Below are positions 1 through 12,180 of a DNA stretch of 64,000 bases, one piece after another. The stretch is taken from the NCBI GenBank assembly GCA_934047225.1, contig OW203986.1:26601221-26665220 (forward strand). The letters are read 5' to 3'. A model generated the notes under the pieces. That model was not told where the DNA came from. It was given only the letters and a program-made list of their open reading frames with translations, and did not search any database. A program made the position numbers and the translations under genes. Numbering within the stretch: the stretch's first letter is position 1; each line of letters starts with the position of its first letter. This stretch comes from Ypsolopha sequella (lineage: Eukaryota > Arthropoda > Insecta > Lepidoptera > Ypsolophidae).

Positions 1-1875
1 TTTATCATATTTTTTACAACGATTATTTAGATAAAAGTTTTATTGTCTAATATAATATATATATATATTATAATATAAATTATAACGCAAATGATTATAT
101 TGGATGCAGGAAAATGCAAGTACTTAATTGTGTATCGAACGGCCGAAATATTCAGATCAAATAGTAAAATATGAAATGCCTTAAATCTTTCAAGTTTCTT
201 TATGTAACATAGAGAACCTTGTTGAGAATAGACAATCGATACGGCCAAGCCATACTTTTTTAGCAAGTAGGGTTTGTAGAGTTTCGACTTGTAGAGTTAG
301 GAGCTTGACTCTACATGAGATCTGGAGCTGTATTTTTGAATCATTCGAATTTCAATTCGCATATGAATCCGCATGATTCGCATACGAAAACTTGAAATCA
401 GTATTTTTGAAAATTTTCTCCGTGAATTCTGCAACGAGTGGTCTGCCCCCCTCGTTTTCCGATTTTTACTAGTAGAAACTATGCAAGAAAAGAATGACAA
501 GAAGAAAATGAGACTGACATGACATTATAACTTTTTAATTTACGTTCCGTTCACCTCCATTCATTACCGGTTTTTAAAATCAACGAAAATTTTAATTTTT
601 TTCTGCGTGAAACGAAAACCGTTTACTGATCCAAAAATACGTAAAATCGTGACCAATCGAATTGAATTTCGCACGTGATTTTTTTTCGTGCGTGAACATA
701 TGATTCACGGCGAGTGATTCAAAAATTCAGCTCCTGAACACTTTTAACAGTGAAAGCTTTATGGCAACTTACTTTACATGAATTTTTTTGGCGAGATTTC
801 ATGTCTTTTTTTAAGGACGTTTTATATACAGACCTTTATTGAAAGGTAAGGGGGGGGGGGGGGGGTTGGAGGATGAATTTCCTAGCCTGCATACGAAATT
901 TCAGCTTTTTAGGTCCTCAGAAAGTACTCTAGAGGTTTTGATGATCATGCCTGAGTGAGTCAGCCAGTCAGACGAATTTAGACGTAAATAATCTAAAGTA
1001 TAAAAGCTAGACAAATGAAACTTTGCTTATTTCATAACCCTGCTAACTACATTCTATCTTGATAATTTGGGCTCTCTAGTATTGTACAGACTGAAGCTAT
1101 GAGGGTTCAAAAATACGACGAAACGCTTCGAGAAAAAGTACGGAGTGACCTGCTTCATTTGGCTCGTCTTTCTTTTGGCGGGGTATACTTTACATACTTT
1201 TTTTTATATACGGGAAACTTTCTTCTGTGAAAAAGAACGAATGACGTCATCATAGACTGCATTATTTTTGAATCTGTACATTATAGAGAGTGAATTTAGC
1301 CTAATTTAATTATCCTCTTTGGCGCTGAAAACGACCGTTCTGCCGAATACTGGTGTACAACAACATTCGGAGTGCAATTCTTACATTTGGATGTTCAAAA
1401 AGTCTTTTTCAGATAAGTATTAATATTGGTCTCTATAATTTGTGATATTGGTAGATAAGTCACCAATGATTGGAGTATTTGAAAGAATTTGCACCATTTT
1501 CTTTTTCTATAATTCTATCCCATCAAAAACATAAAATGTACAAAAATGTCAAGTCTCGCAACGCAATCCTTCCACCGTAAAAAGTTGTGAGAAAACTTGT
1601 AATTTGGGGGTAGAAGTAGGTTCAGTTACTGGTAACTGAAATTTCAGACTTCTAGCTTCACCCACAACGAATATACAGGGGGCCCGAAAGTGCAGTGAGT
1701 TGCTTCGAGAAAAGGATAGGAAGGCACTACCGTGCCCCCAGATTTCCAACTACCGTCCATCAGGCAGGCAACCTACCTGGTTGGAATCGCTGGTTGGCTG
1801 GCCCACAGATTTAGGCTGGGCCACTAGCAAGCTGAAAATGCAGGGCTGCGCATAGCGTTGCCATCTCTAAAAATA
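1..1875. other. Intergenic, no gene recognised
   Basis: AT-rich sequence with only short, non-homologous open frames on both strands. The one conspicuous item is a run of 16 G at 850-865. I see no splice-site-bounded coding segment and no complete repeat with clear ends. Confidence 0.5.
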
Positions 1876-2427
1876 AAAACCGGCCAAGTGCGAGTCAGAC
1901 TCGCGTACCTAGGGTTCCGTATTGTGGATGATAAATTTAGTATTTTTTTCTTCGTGAATTTCTCGACCGCTTTATTTTTCCTCTAATCTTTACGTAAACA
2001 CATATTACCATGATTTTTTTTCATATCTTTTGGTCCACCAGTTTTGGAGATAAGGGGGGGACAGACATATTTTTGTTTTTTTTTTAAAGATTTCTCGAAA
2101 CCAGTTGACAGTTTAAATATATTAAAAGTGTATATTTGTAGAATAAACTTTTTAATACCAACAATTTGATACCCATATTGTATTTGTAGGCTAATATTTT
2201 TTATTTTTCTCACTTTTGTTTTGGAAATATTTTGAACAATTTAAAATTTTTCATATTTTTTTACACCCTAATCTGTGAGCAAATTAATGCTATTTTTGTG
2301 CCAAATTTCATGTATTTATCTTAAACGTTGCTTAAGTTATGAGGCTGAGACATACGGACGGACGGACAACGGAGTCTCACCATAAGGTTCCTTTTGTACC
2401 TTTTAGGTACTAAGGAACCCTAAAAAG
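1876..2427 (+). repeat. Interspersed repeat, family R1 (single-unit copy)
   Basis: Starts near CCGGCCAAGTGCGAGTC and AGGGTTCCGT and ends with ACGGACGGACGGAC followed by GGAACCCTAAAAA. The same end sequences recur, reverse-complemented, at about 54712-55535 and 61358-62180, and a 3' fragment lies at 52080-52160. The edges AGGGTTCC and GGAACCCT are short inverted repeats. No protein is recognisable. Repeats with these ends are, to my knowledge, abundant in Lepidoptera; the class is not settled by what I can see. Confidence 0.6.
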
Positions 2428-3197
2428 ACGTACGCCTTAAAAAAGCCGGACTTTTGGGTCTCAAAGCCAGACACTAAGAAAAAAAAAGTTTTTTTGACAA
2501 AAATAACAAATAAAATACATATTTAAAAGCCGGGCTTTTGAGTCCCAAGGCCGTACGCTAAAAAAAGGAATTTTTGACAAAAAAATCGAAGGTGTGTGCG
2601 GTGCGGGGGTGGCGAGGCCGCGGGTAGTAACACAGAATATGTAGGTAGTAGGTATGTGAACTTGCGTGACATGGCGAGTCAGCGAGTATCGTCTCGCTCG
2701 CTCGTTTCTGACTGAAGTGACTGAACGATAGATATAAAAAGCCTAACAAAAGCCGAACGGGTCGGACGTAGTCAAATTTTGCCGGACAAGAGGTCAAAAA
2801 GCCTAACACTGTCCGGCTTTATCCGGACGGATGACAACGCTAGCTGCACACATCGACATACGCGGTTTGCGTGAGACGACGCTGTACTTTCGGCGCGTGC
2901 TAGGGGTGGGCAGTGGGCACGATAGGAAGTAAACAAATGTTGTTGCCTGTTCCACTTATAATTTTACGAGACAAACAAGTCGTTACGTAAGTCCTTGTGT
3001 TCTCATAGTTCTATTTTCAATTTGTTCTTTGGTTACATAAGTTATAGTCCCGGAGCCATTGAGACCCTCGCTTAATCCAGGATGAAACCTGTTCCGGTTG
3101 ATAGAGCTCTTCAAAAGCATTTCCATAAACTTAATAAACAAACATAATAAATATAAACTTAAGTAAGCTAAGATTGTATACGGCGCTTTGCTTTATA
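2428..3197. other. Intergenic, no gene recognised
   Basis: Contains short diverged repeats built on GCCGG..CTTTTG..GTC near 2445-2540 and 2755-2830, and a GC-richer patch at 2590-2900. No coding segment can be supported. Confidence 0.4.
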
Positions 3198-3459
3198 CAA
3201 GGTGACTTTTTAATCATCGTCCAAATTCATACTGGTGGCTTGGTAAGTGATCAATATCATGGATCAATAACAATTTTTGTAAAATTCGTAAAATGAATTT
3301 TCGACTCCCCATAGTGATTCACTCGGAACTGGAAGTGAATTTCTATGGGAAGCCGAAATTTCATTTTACAAATTTCACAAAAATTGTTATTGATCCAAGA
3401 TACTGATCCCATATCAAGCCTCCAGTATGAATTTGGACGATAATCAAAAAGTCACCTTG
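3198..3459. mobile_element. 262-bp palindromic MITE, TA target, copy 1
   Basis: Begins CAAGGTGACTTTTT and ends with its inverse AAAAAGTCACCTTG, flanked by TA on both sides (3196-3197 and 3460-3461). The arms are long and imperfectly complementary over most of the element. A second copy of exactly the same length lies at 43781-44042. A TA flank with long TIRs suggests mobilisation by a Tc1/mariner-type transposase, which is an inference. Confidence 0.85.
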
Positions 3460-4822
3460 TATTTGTGTCGGTTTACAACAAGCAATCAAAAAGAAAAGCA
3501 AAAATTATATATGTTCGCCAAAAACAACTTTGAACAGCATAATATCTTGTCCTTTCGAGGAAAGCGAAAGGGCCAATAAAGTAAGACCAGTAACTGAGCA
3601 ATAATGTCGTGGGCATATCGTAGAATTGGGCATATCAGGAAGTGTGAAAACTTTAACAAAAAGTCAAAAAATAGGTAAATAAAACACGAGCGGAGCGAAG
3701 GCTTACATGTAAATAAATTTGGGGAGCTGAGCAAAGCGGAGCGGTGCGAGGCGACCTCCGTAGGTAGTTTTAAAACTGGCTGATTATGATATGCTCAATT
3801 CTACGATGTACTTGTACCTATACATTCTATAGATGCTAAGTAAAATATCAAATTAACTCCGAGACTAGTTTTTTACGTGACCGAGGTGTCCGATTTTATC
3901 GTACAAGTAGTTTAGTTTACGGAAATACCCTTGAAAAGCTCAATCAACCGGCATCATCCCGGAAAACAATTATGTGCAGGTGCAGTATGTGAGAGCCTCA
4001 AGTTTAGCTCAACTCTCGGTCTATCACCTACGTGCTAGTTTACCTCTAGTTATGTAATCACGAAGTAGGTGGAAGCTTTTGCGAAGGACACTTTATATGT
4101 TTCATCATAATTGTAGCTTAGCATCTACTCGTATCAATTTAATATTCTGCAAACATGTTCAGTTTTTATCGAACTAATTTTTCATGCCTTACTTACCGTG
4201 CGGTCCGAAATAGAATTACATCGATAAAAGCTATGAATGAATTAAAGTGTGAGCGATGACTGGTCCGTAATTCGTGAGCTAGCATAGTGAAAGATAGCTT
4301 ATGATTCGGACCGCATTAAAAAAGATACATCTTAACCATAACCTCTTACCACAGAATAGAATACGATTATTTTATTTTATTTCGTCAAAGTGCCGTGATC
4401 AAGGAATATAATACTCTCTCTGCCGTGATTCGTGATGGAACAAGAAGAGTTTGTAGCACTGTTCTTCAACGTAGACTCAGATAGCGACAAAAAAAATTAA
4501 ATATAAATTCTTCCTTTTCGACGAAGAGTTCCACACGACTTTTCATTTGTTTCTCTCATGACCGAATAAAACATGTATATACCATGGTTTATCTAATCTG
4601 AACTGCTGAAATAATGGAGTGAAAACAATTTTTGACATTCCATTCCGTTCAACGCTCACATCGCCTCACCTCCGTCGCATGAGCCACGAAAGTCATACGA
4701 ATGAATGAACGCATTTGCTTCACTCATGGATTATTAGCCTTTCACCTCATTCATTCGTAATCGATTTTAGCGAAGTAATTTTATTTCGGAACGCAGGGTT
4801 AGTTGAAGATAGCGCAGGTTTA
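3460..4822. other. Intergenic, no gene recognised
   Basis: Mixed-composition DNA with no repeat ends I could pair and no exon-like segment. A G-rich patch at 3685-3755 (GAGCGGAGCGAAG, then AGCGGAGCGG) is a minor low-complexity feature. Confidence 0.4.
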
Positions 4823-4857
4823 CATTGGTGTCGATTCGGTGTAACACGGTGTACAGG
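4823..4857. repeat. Left remnant of a GTGTCGATTCGG-type MITE
   Basis: ATTGGTGTCGATTCGGTGTAAC here matches the TIR of the MITE family seen at 22758-22973, 25802-26230 and 59462-59632. Its partner TIR lies on the far side of the giant element near 22905-22950, so the MITE appears to have been split by nested insertions. Confidence 0.65.
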
Positions 4858-5102
4858 TGGTAACCTGTGTGACTGTGGAGGTACCAAAGTAATTCGGGGG
4901 AGAGTAAGAGGACAGCTTACAGGCAAAAAACCAGGAGGCGCACCATGCCTGGGACCGATGGATGGCGGTATATCCATCCCTAATAGCCGGGCCTTATATG
5001 GAACAGACTGGTGACGGGCAGCGGCGTCACTGTTCCGGCACCGCGCTCAGCAACCCGCCTGCCCAGCGTGTGTGAGTATGGGCTATTCTTCCAGGATGAC
5101 CG
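4858..5102 (+). repeat. 5' part of interspersed repeat interrupted by the giant element
   Basis: Homologous, on the opposite strand, to 57455-57790. Shared landmarks are GTGGAGGTACCA, GACCGATGGATGGCGG and CAGCGTGTGTGAGTATGGGC, then CTTCCAGGATGACCG. The homology stops at 5102 and resumes at 22682, so this is the left half of a repeat broken by the 17.6-kb insertion. The complete repeat ends in a GATG-rich tail, as RTE-type LINEs and SINEs that use them often do; the class is an inference. The small open frames here follow the repeat and I do not call them genes. Confidence 0.8.
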
Positions 5103-6307
5103 TGTACTAAAACCTCCTTAACTACCCCATTGGTCATACTGAACTCCATCGACCCGAATAACAACCCACTTACAACCTACATAGTTTAACGTTTGGTGCT
5201 TAATAGAAATGATTTTAACAGATATATGGCCAAAGTGTGATCGTCAGATTAGAACCTTACGTAGCGCCTTAAGTAGTAACCCAAATTATTTTAAAGTGAT
5301 TCAGAGATGTTGATAGCAAACAAACCCCTATTAAAAGTCCCATGCTGTTGTAAATTATTAGTTATCTTTCACGTGCTAAGTAAATTGGACATAAAATAAT
5401 TAAAACCAAATTCGTAGATTTAGATAGTAAAATCAGAGAATATAAAGTATTGGTAATAATGTTCAGATTAGAAATTTCACTGTTTGTCAGTTAAGCCAAT
5501 ATATGAAAGTCATAGAGATAACACTTTGTAAACAAATCTAGATGTAAAATTCATTAATGTTACAAATAATAAAAGGTGAATAAAATCTCTGTTGCAATTC
5601 TGCGCCAGTCAGCCTCTTAAGAGGCTATATGAATTTACTATATTAGACTATACCCGCTACTTTAGACGATACATCACATACAAATTTTGTTTGATTATGT
5701 TATGAATAAAATGCATTATTATTATTTTTTTTAATAACCACTACCAATAATTGGGGATGGATGAGATGAGGTATTTCTGAGTTTGAAATTTAATCATTTA
5801 TTGATGATCAAAGCTGAATAGTATTCCAACAGCTGACCTTTATGTATGTTGTAAAACTTATTACTCGATAGATACTTCTATACGAAAATTACTTATTTAG
5901 CTGGTAATCTTCGAATAAGTCCATAGGACAGTGAGTAAAATTCTCACATCTGTGATTATCTGGTCAATAAAATAGAGACTCAAAGAAAGCCATATTGGCA
6001 ACTTCTCAGAAGTACCTTCCCTTGGATGTGGAATACCCCCGTGACTTTTTTTAGTGTATACTTTTTTTTTGAATTCTAAATTTAAGATTTATTTATTTAT
6101 TTTTAATTTTACGCGCCTATGTTGGTTCCCTGACTACACAGCTCTGGTAAAGAACCAACAAGAAATCCAGAGCGTCCCTATCATCATAGTAACCAAAACT
6201 ACAAATGACACAAATAATCCAACAGAATGATTTCAGATTTCTAACTTATGGCTATCTTGTGTTTCTGTACCAAGTATATTTTATTTGTTCTTATGACATT
6301 GGTAAGC

Positions 6308-7206
6308 TAAACTACCCCATTTCAGTGTATAGTTAGCTTGTGGCTGAATTTTGCCTGACACAAGAACAAGTACATTCATACAAATACACCAAATATTACT
6401 ATTTATTTGAGTAATAAACATTGAAATCACTCGTGTTGCACCACGTCCCATTCAAAGATTCAGTCTCTTAACAGATCTACTTAAATAGTGACTGACAGTT
6501 AAAATTATTTTCTTAGATACTGCTGGTAATACTCAACTTAAAGTTGCTAGGTCAATATGACAAAACTATCTAGTAAAAAACTTAGACTTTCATATTCAGC
6601 GTACAGTCATTCTGCTCACTATTCAATAGAAAACTTCTATCAAATCAAAATTGTATATTGTTTCAGTAATAAACTTCTCTAATACAATCGTTTTTGTTGT
6701 ATTTAATGCAAGTCAGATAAGTACAAATTTCTACCAGGTCAAAATTTTATCCATTTTCTAAAAATCTCCAAGTTTCAATTATAAGTTTCAAATATACTAA
6801 AACTATTGAATACAAGAAATTAGGTTTTCAACCCTCATTTCATATAAGAAAGTTTTACTTTAAAAATCATTGATTTTCTAGTAATATGAAACTACTGTGA
6901 CTTTTATCCTTAACAGTTTTGCAGTTATTTATGTAGTCAATTTTATAACTACACTCAGTAGAATAATTTCAATATATTTTGAAAGAGAAATGAGAAATAG
7001 TACTAATAGAACTTTGTTTTTGTTCTAAAGATGTATTCATTTAATTCCATTAACGAAGAACAACTTTTACTACCCCATATTTGGTGTATAGTATCAGTTA
7101 AGGCTTTTCTTTTGCCAGACAAGGGAAAGCATTTATGCAAACAAATACATCATGTTATGTACTTCAAGTTTATTGAACATTTATAAGAATTGAAATTATT
7201 CTCTTG
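6308..7206. repeat. Diverged segmental duplication inside the left LTR
   Basis: Segment 6308-6435 (ACTACCCCATTTCAGTGTAT, then TTTGCCTGACA and ACAAATACACC) is matched in order by 7069-7206 (ACTACCCCATATTTGGTGTA, TTTTGCCAGACA, ACAAATACATC). The same pair is present in the right LTR. The divergence is much higher than between the LTRs, so this duplication predates the insertion. Confidence 0.7.
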
Positions 7207-7679
7207 AATAAAGATTTCCCGAAACTATTTTCACGGTAATTAGTTTATTAGTTACTTACTCAATTGAGTAATAAAAGAAAATCCGAAACATTCTATATTT
7301 CATCTAGGTTCTACTCTGTATCAATGCAGTCATTTCGACAAGGGAGAATGTAAGTAATTACTGACTAAAAGGTTTGTCAGTCTGCTATACTTTATTTTGG
7401 ATTCTTATATACCAAACTATTTGATTTTACTTTATAACTTAATGTTTACTAAGAACTGACCTTAAAAAGGGTTTGATAGGTACTACAGTTATGAACTTTT
7501 ATGGTCTAAAATACATTTCATCAACCTGAATTCTAAATCTAGGCTTTCTATATTATTTAGGCATATTTTATGCCAAACTCAAGTCTCTTTATTTCTTGAA
7601 AGAAATACCTAAGTAAATACAATATTTTAAGAGATAATTGAGTGGTGAAACTTATGTTTCCTATCATTTCATATTTATT

Positions 7680-7849
7680 GCCAATATTAAAGCCCTATGC
7701 CCTAGCATTCAAAATTAGTGTTCTGTGGCATATAAAAACCTCTTAGTAAACAATGAAACTATTTCAATATCAAAGCCCTATGTCCTTACATTCAAAATTG
7801 GAGTTCTTTGGACTTATAAAGCCCTCTCAGATAAGTAAACAATGAAACT
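7680..7849. repeat. Tandem ~85-bp duplication inside the left LTR
   Basis: CAATATTAAAGCCCTATG at about 7680 and CAATATCAAAGCCCTATG at about 7764 each continue through CATTCAAAATT..GTTCT to GTAAACAATGAAACTATT. The two units are moderately diverged. The right LTR's 16-bp deletion falls just after the second unit. Confidence 0.8.
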
Positions 7850-8081
7850 ATTTGTCAAACAAACTAGTCAACAACAATCTATTCCTGAACCACTAACTCT
7901 AATTTTTCAGAGGTTCCTATCTACTTGAAAACTTGTAACCTATCATAATTGAATTTATTGACCTATTTTCCCTGAACAATGAAGAAAGTTACCTGAAACC
8001 TCCCACTATGCATAATTTCTCAAAAAAACCTATTAATGTCCTAACAATAGACTTGAATTTTGGAATTTACCTACCTAACAT

Positions 8082-8264
8082 TTGGCCCTAAAATCAAATG
8101 TTCCTAGGCTTTTAAATGTGTGAATTTTCAAAGCTAGAGGTCCGTCACCTCACATTTACAAATCACATTTACAAATTGGCCCTAAAATCAAATGTTCCTA
8201 GGCTTTTAAATGTGTGAATTTTCAAAGCTAGAGGTCCGTCACCTCACATTTACAATTAAACGTG
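8082..8264. repeat. Tandem 94-bp duplication inside the left LTR
   Basis: TTGGCCCTAAAATCAAATG starts at 8082 and again at 8176. Each unit runs through AAAGCTAGAGGTCCGTCACC to CACATTTACAA. The two units are nearly identical, so this is the youngest of the internal LTR duplications. It is present in both LTRs. Confidence 0.85.
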
Positions 8265-8452
8265 TGTGTGGTTGTATATTGTGCTAGCAAACACCATACA
8301 ACCCCTCAACTAATCGACAGAAAGAAGTGAGGCAAGTTGAAACCTCTCTGTGTGCCTAACACCCTAAAACTTTGCCCTACTCAGACAGGGGGTGATACAG
8401 TAGGTAAAAAGGACGTCACCCCGCTGGCTGGGATAGCCTATATGATCATGTG

Positions 8453-8494
8453 TATATATAAATATATAGATATGAGACCATGACCAGCTCAGTC
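8453..8494 (+). promoter_or_regulatory. Candidate LTR core promoter (TATA plus initiator)
   Basis: TATATATAAATATA at 8453-8466 is followed about 34 nt later by CTCAGTCAG at 8488-8496, which contains the arthropod initiator core TCAGT. If real, the U3/R boundary lies near 8491, giving a U3 of about 3.4 kb. The right LTR carries the same pair near 21308-21350. An AT-rich TATA can arise by chance, so this is a candidate only. Confidence 0.4.
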
Positions 8495-9825
8495 AGATGA
8501 CAAAGGACAGAACAAATCGCAGCCTCTTCACGGCTCGGACGCTTTGCCATAAACATCGCCTTTCATGGGGGATGTGTTTCCAGTATGTAAAACTGGCGCA
8601 AGGCCATCCCAGACGCTTGCTTCCCTCCAGAGGAGGTTAAAACTAGACTCTGTCGTTCACACCAGTAGGTGACCTGAATCTAGCCCAGATCGACTTCCGC
8701 TCTGTAAGCTCCCTGCCTGACTCTTCAAGATATCCCAGCGACTAGCCCTATGCCATTGTTACCCTGGTACATCTTCCCGTTTCCACGTCCGGCATTACTA
8801 AGAAGAGACCATACTCCCTTCCTCCCCATCAACCCCTGAATCGACCTATGCACTATTACATTATTTAGGTACGTACTTTTAATTTCGGAACTTGAAAAGA
8901 CGATTATCGAACCCTTTACATAACGCGGAATCTAGCTCGTTCGCTCGTTCACCCTACACGAATTCAAACGCGTGTGTCAATCGCCGAGTCGGAAAAGTCA
9001 AAAACTATTGACCATAACCGAATCTATTTACGAAAAAGGGCATTCCGCCACCTAAAAGCTAACGCGACGCGAAATGGTCCCGAGACCTAACGAACAGATA
9101 GATTGACACATTCCGTATTTTAATCGCAAATTCCGAAAACAAAATCACTATTAAAACAAACAAAAACTTCCCCAACTAAACTCAAAAATGAACTACACCT
9201 TTAAAACTTCTTGCAGCACTTCCACTGACGACGGTGTAAAAATGAATGAGCCCCCACCCTACATTTCCACCCATTTATATACTAAGTGTGATATTAGCGT
9301 TATCAGTGCTATCGGCGTCAACGGTGCTAACGGTGTTATGTGCGCTTTCGTGCAGAACGAACAAAAGTGAGACAACCAAACAAGAGTAATAGAGATGGCA
9401 ACATAACAACAAAACATGGCAACAGCATATACTCGGCGTAAGCAGGACAGGACAAAAATATACAAGTAAGAGTGAAAGAGATAGACACATGGTGACAAGC
9501 CTAAGGCGTCATCTAGTCTACGTGGCAACAACTTGGCAGTTGCGTGACAACAACAGCTAATTTAGGGTTCACGCATAATTGGAAACCATAATGTTTGAAA
9601 TTGAAAGTTTATTCTTAATTCCTTCCATATTGGACCGATTGTTTGGGCCGGTGGTTGAGTTTACTGTATTTATCATTTAAAATCAGTTATTCTACGCGAT
9701 CGATTTCAATTTGCTTTATTTATTTCAACGTGATTTATTTGATTACATACAACAATCTTCCTGCCCATTATCATAACATTTATTTGTGAATTGAGACGTG
9801 AACAGATGAGGTACGATCTGTCACA

Positions 9826-9836
9826 GCGCTTTCCCC
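9826..9836 (-). other. Possible polypurine tract (minus orientation)
   Basis: Read on the - strand, GGGGAAAG lies 3 nt before the start of the left LTR, where a polypurine tract would sit if the element were transcribed on the - strand. The opposite junction, read the same way, has ATATGGGTAACC, with a TGG where a primer-binding site would begin. I could not match that site to a known tRNA 3' end. Confidence 0.25.
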
Positions 9837-9919
9837 AAAATTTACGCAGATTAGCAAGCCTTAAACGAAGGAAATTTTCTCTCCCATCATTCAGAAATAC
9901 ACGATAACAATGTTCACTC

Positions 9920-10745
9920 TGATATTAATTTATTATCACCTTTCTCCCAGACCGTTCATGTGTGGTGTGTGTTTATACCTAGTAGTTAATCAAAACTTAA
10001 CCGATTGAGACTCCAAACCATTGCTTAATTGTTCACGAATAATCTGTCCGTCAAACAAGGAGATCTGAAATTCCCAGAGAGATCGTTTGTGAGACGACCT
10101 TGTCCTAGTGACACCGCAAAGATTTTCTAGACAAATTCTATTTTTTCAATTTAAGTAGACACGCTTTGCGCCTCTTTCATAAACCAAGATCACTTTAATA
10201 GCTATCCATCCAGATACCCAAATGAGCAATTGTTCTGCTCGGAATCTCTCCCAGCATTAAATTCTAACCAACTATTCGGAGAATGTATATTGTTGCCGAA
10301 GATAGCATTAGCTGCGTGTAGAGTTAAACCTTTAAGTATCACAGTATATACTGTCCTTTAGTCTTTAAGACTCTAACCTAACACCAATTCAACTTAAAAG
10401 TTTATGTGTAGTATAGAGTCTCCAGGATATGATGACAATAAATTTAAGTCCACACCTTCGAACTGTTGTCTTGTTAGGGCCCTTTTTGTTGTCAACGTCA
10501 TAGTCATATGTCAAAGTCGTTTCATTCCATTCCTTCCACCGACACACTCTGACTTCCTCATCCGCTCTTACAATTTCCCTAACAAGCCACCAGCCCTACA
10601 AATATGAACCTATTTAATTTTAATTACCTCCATTTAACATGACTATCTTTTGAATACCACCATTACCTTTTAATACCTCCTTAACCTTTTTAATACCACC
10701 TTTACCTTTTTAACAACACCTTTATATACCTTTTAAAACTAACTT
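9920..10745. repeat. Internal module A
   Basis: Diverged direct duplicate of 11368-12180. Shared anchors in order include TCTCCCAGA, GTGTGGTGT, ATCAAACAAGGAGA-like, CAAATTCTATTTTTTCAATTT, ATCACTTTAATAGCT, ATTCGGAGAATGTATA and CTTCCTCAT.. to ..CAAATATG. A pyrimidine-rich degenerate array (ACCACCTTTACC units) fills the right end. A 67-codon frame at 10404-10607 has a weak counterpart in A', but neither is convincing as coding. Confidence 0.75.
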
Positions 10746-11350
10746 AAAATATAACTTATTTTAAATTTACTCAAAGCCCTTTTAAACGCCAAAATGCAAG
10801 CATTCGCTGATTGTCAACTACGCTTACACTCATGAGTGCATATCTACACAAAGCTAATTACGCAGAGTGCTAGACACGTAAAGTGTCATATACGCCAATT
10901 GTCAACATTGGCAAATATGCCCATTCACAATTACATAAAGAATAAAAAATAAAATATAACTTATTTTAAATGTACGCAAAGTCGTTTTAAACGCCAAAAT
11001 GCAAGCATTCGCTGATTTTCAACTACGTTTACACTCATGAGTGCATATCTACACAAAGTTAATTACGCAGAGTGCTAGACACGTAAAGTGTCATATACGC
11101 CAATTGTCAACATTGGCAAATATGCCCATTCACAATTACATAAACAATAAAAAATAAAATATAACTTATTTTAAATGTACGCAAAGTCCTTTTAAACGCC
11201 AAAATGCAAGCATTCGCTGATTTTCAACTACGCTTATATTCATGAGTGCATATCTACACAAAGTTAATTACGCAGAGTGCTAGACACATAAAGTGTCATA
11301 TACGACAATTGTCAACATTGGCAAATATGCCCATTCACAATTGCATAAAA
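10746..11350. repeat. Tandem array, 3 units of 205 bp
   Basis: Units start AAAATATAACTTATTTTAAA at 10746, 10951 and 11156. Each contains GCAAGCATTCGCTGATT, CATGAGTGCATATCTACAC, GTGCTAGACAC and ATTGTCAACATTGGC. Units are over 95% alike by eye. The array sits exactly between modules A and A'. Several parts are short palindromes, e.g. CCAATTGTCAACATTGG. Confidence 0.9.
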
Positions 11351-11367
11351 AATAACCATATCTAAAT

Positions 11368-12180
11368 AAATTCGGTATTTATTATCATGTTCCTCCCAGA
11401 ATGAATATGTGTGGTGTAATTTTTATACCAAACGGTTAATCAAAAATTAAATCAGTTGAAATTCTAATCTATAGGTTTATTAACTACAGATAAATATCCA
11501 TCAAACAAGGAGAACTCAATCCTTCAAAGAAGTTAGTTGTGAATTAACTCTACCCTAGTGGTAACACAACAACCTTCTAGCCAAATTCTATTTTTTCAAT
11601 TTGAACAATAGATGTGCCTTTGTGTCTCTTTCTTGAATCGAGATCACTTTAATAGCTCTCAAGATAAGTACCCAAATAACTAATTCCCCAGTCTAGAATC
11701 TCTTCCAATGTTAAATTCTAATCAACCATTCGGAGAATGTATAGTTGCCGAGAAAATATGCATCAGCTGCGTGTGTAGTGAAACTATTTAGAATCGCAGT
11801 TTATACTGCTGATTAGTCAAGATGACTCTAACCTAACTCCTTTTCAACTAAATAGTTTGTTGTGTAGTGTAATGTCTCCAGGATAACACGACAATAAACA
11901 TGAGTCCACATTCCTGAAACTGTTGTCTCGCTAGAGCCCTTTTCTTTGCCAAAGACAAAGTTAATTGTCATGGTTGTATCTTTCTATCTCTTCCACCAAC
12001 AACATACTTCCTTCCTCATTCTCTCTAACACTTTCTCTAACGAAGCACCAGCTCAACAAATATGGACAAATCTAAATGATTTAAGTACCTCTTATTTAAA
12101 ATATTATCTTTTAATACCTCTTAAGCTAATACCTTTTGAGCTAACTTATAAACTTACTTATAACATAACTAACTACCACT
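11368..12180. repeat. Internal module A' (diverged copy of A)
   Basis: Collinear with 9920-10745 at perhaps 70-75% identity, far below LTR-to-LTR identity. The duplication is therefore old relative to insertion and probably shared by other family members. A 78-codon frame (11946-12182) follows the weakly matching frame of A but looks non-coding. Confidence 0.75.

Larger units (their letters stand above)
5103..9825. repeat. Left long terminal repeat (4,723 bp)
   Basis: Direct repeat of 17972-22681. From about 5178 onwards the alignment is essentially unbroken: I noticed one substitution near 5290 and one indel, where this copy keeps 16 bp near 7849-7864 that the right copy lacks. The lost stretch is bounded by short AAACTA repeats, so the right copy probably carries a slippage deletion. 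In contrast, the first ~55-75 bp are only roughly two-thirds identical. The repeat contains several generations of internal duplication, a TATA/initiator pair near 8453-8494 and small open frames at 9188-9531. Those frames are duplicated only because the LTR is, so they carry no evidence of selection. Confidence 0.85.

Noticed and set aside
4715..5014. 99-codon plus-strand frame rich in Gly/Cys
   Set aside because: It spans the edge of a MITE remnant and the GATG-tailed repeat, so it is a chance fusion of repeat sequence.
9188..9531. 60-, 71- and 90-codon frames in the LTR (and identical ones at 22044-22387)
   Set aside because: Their identity in both copies only reflects LTR identity. Frames overlap on both strands, have no recognisable motif and are no longer than expected by chance.
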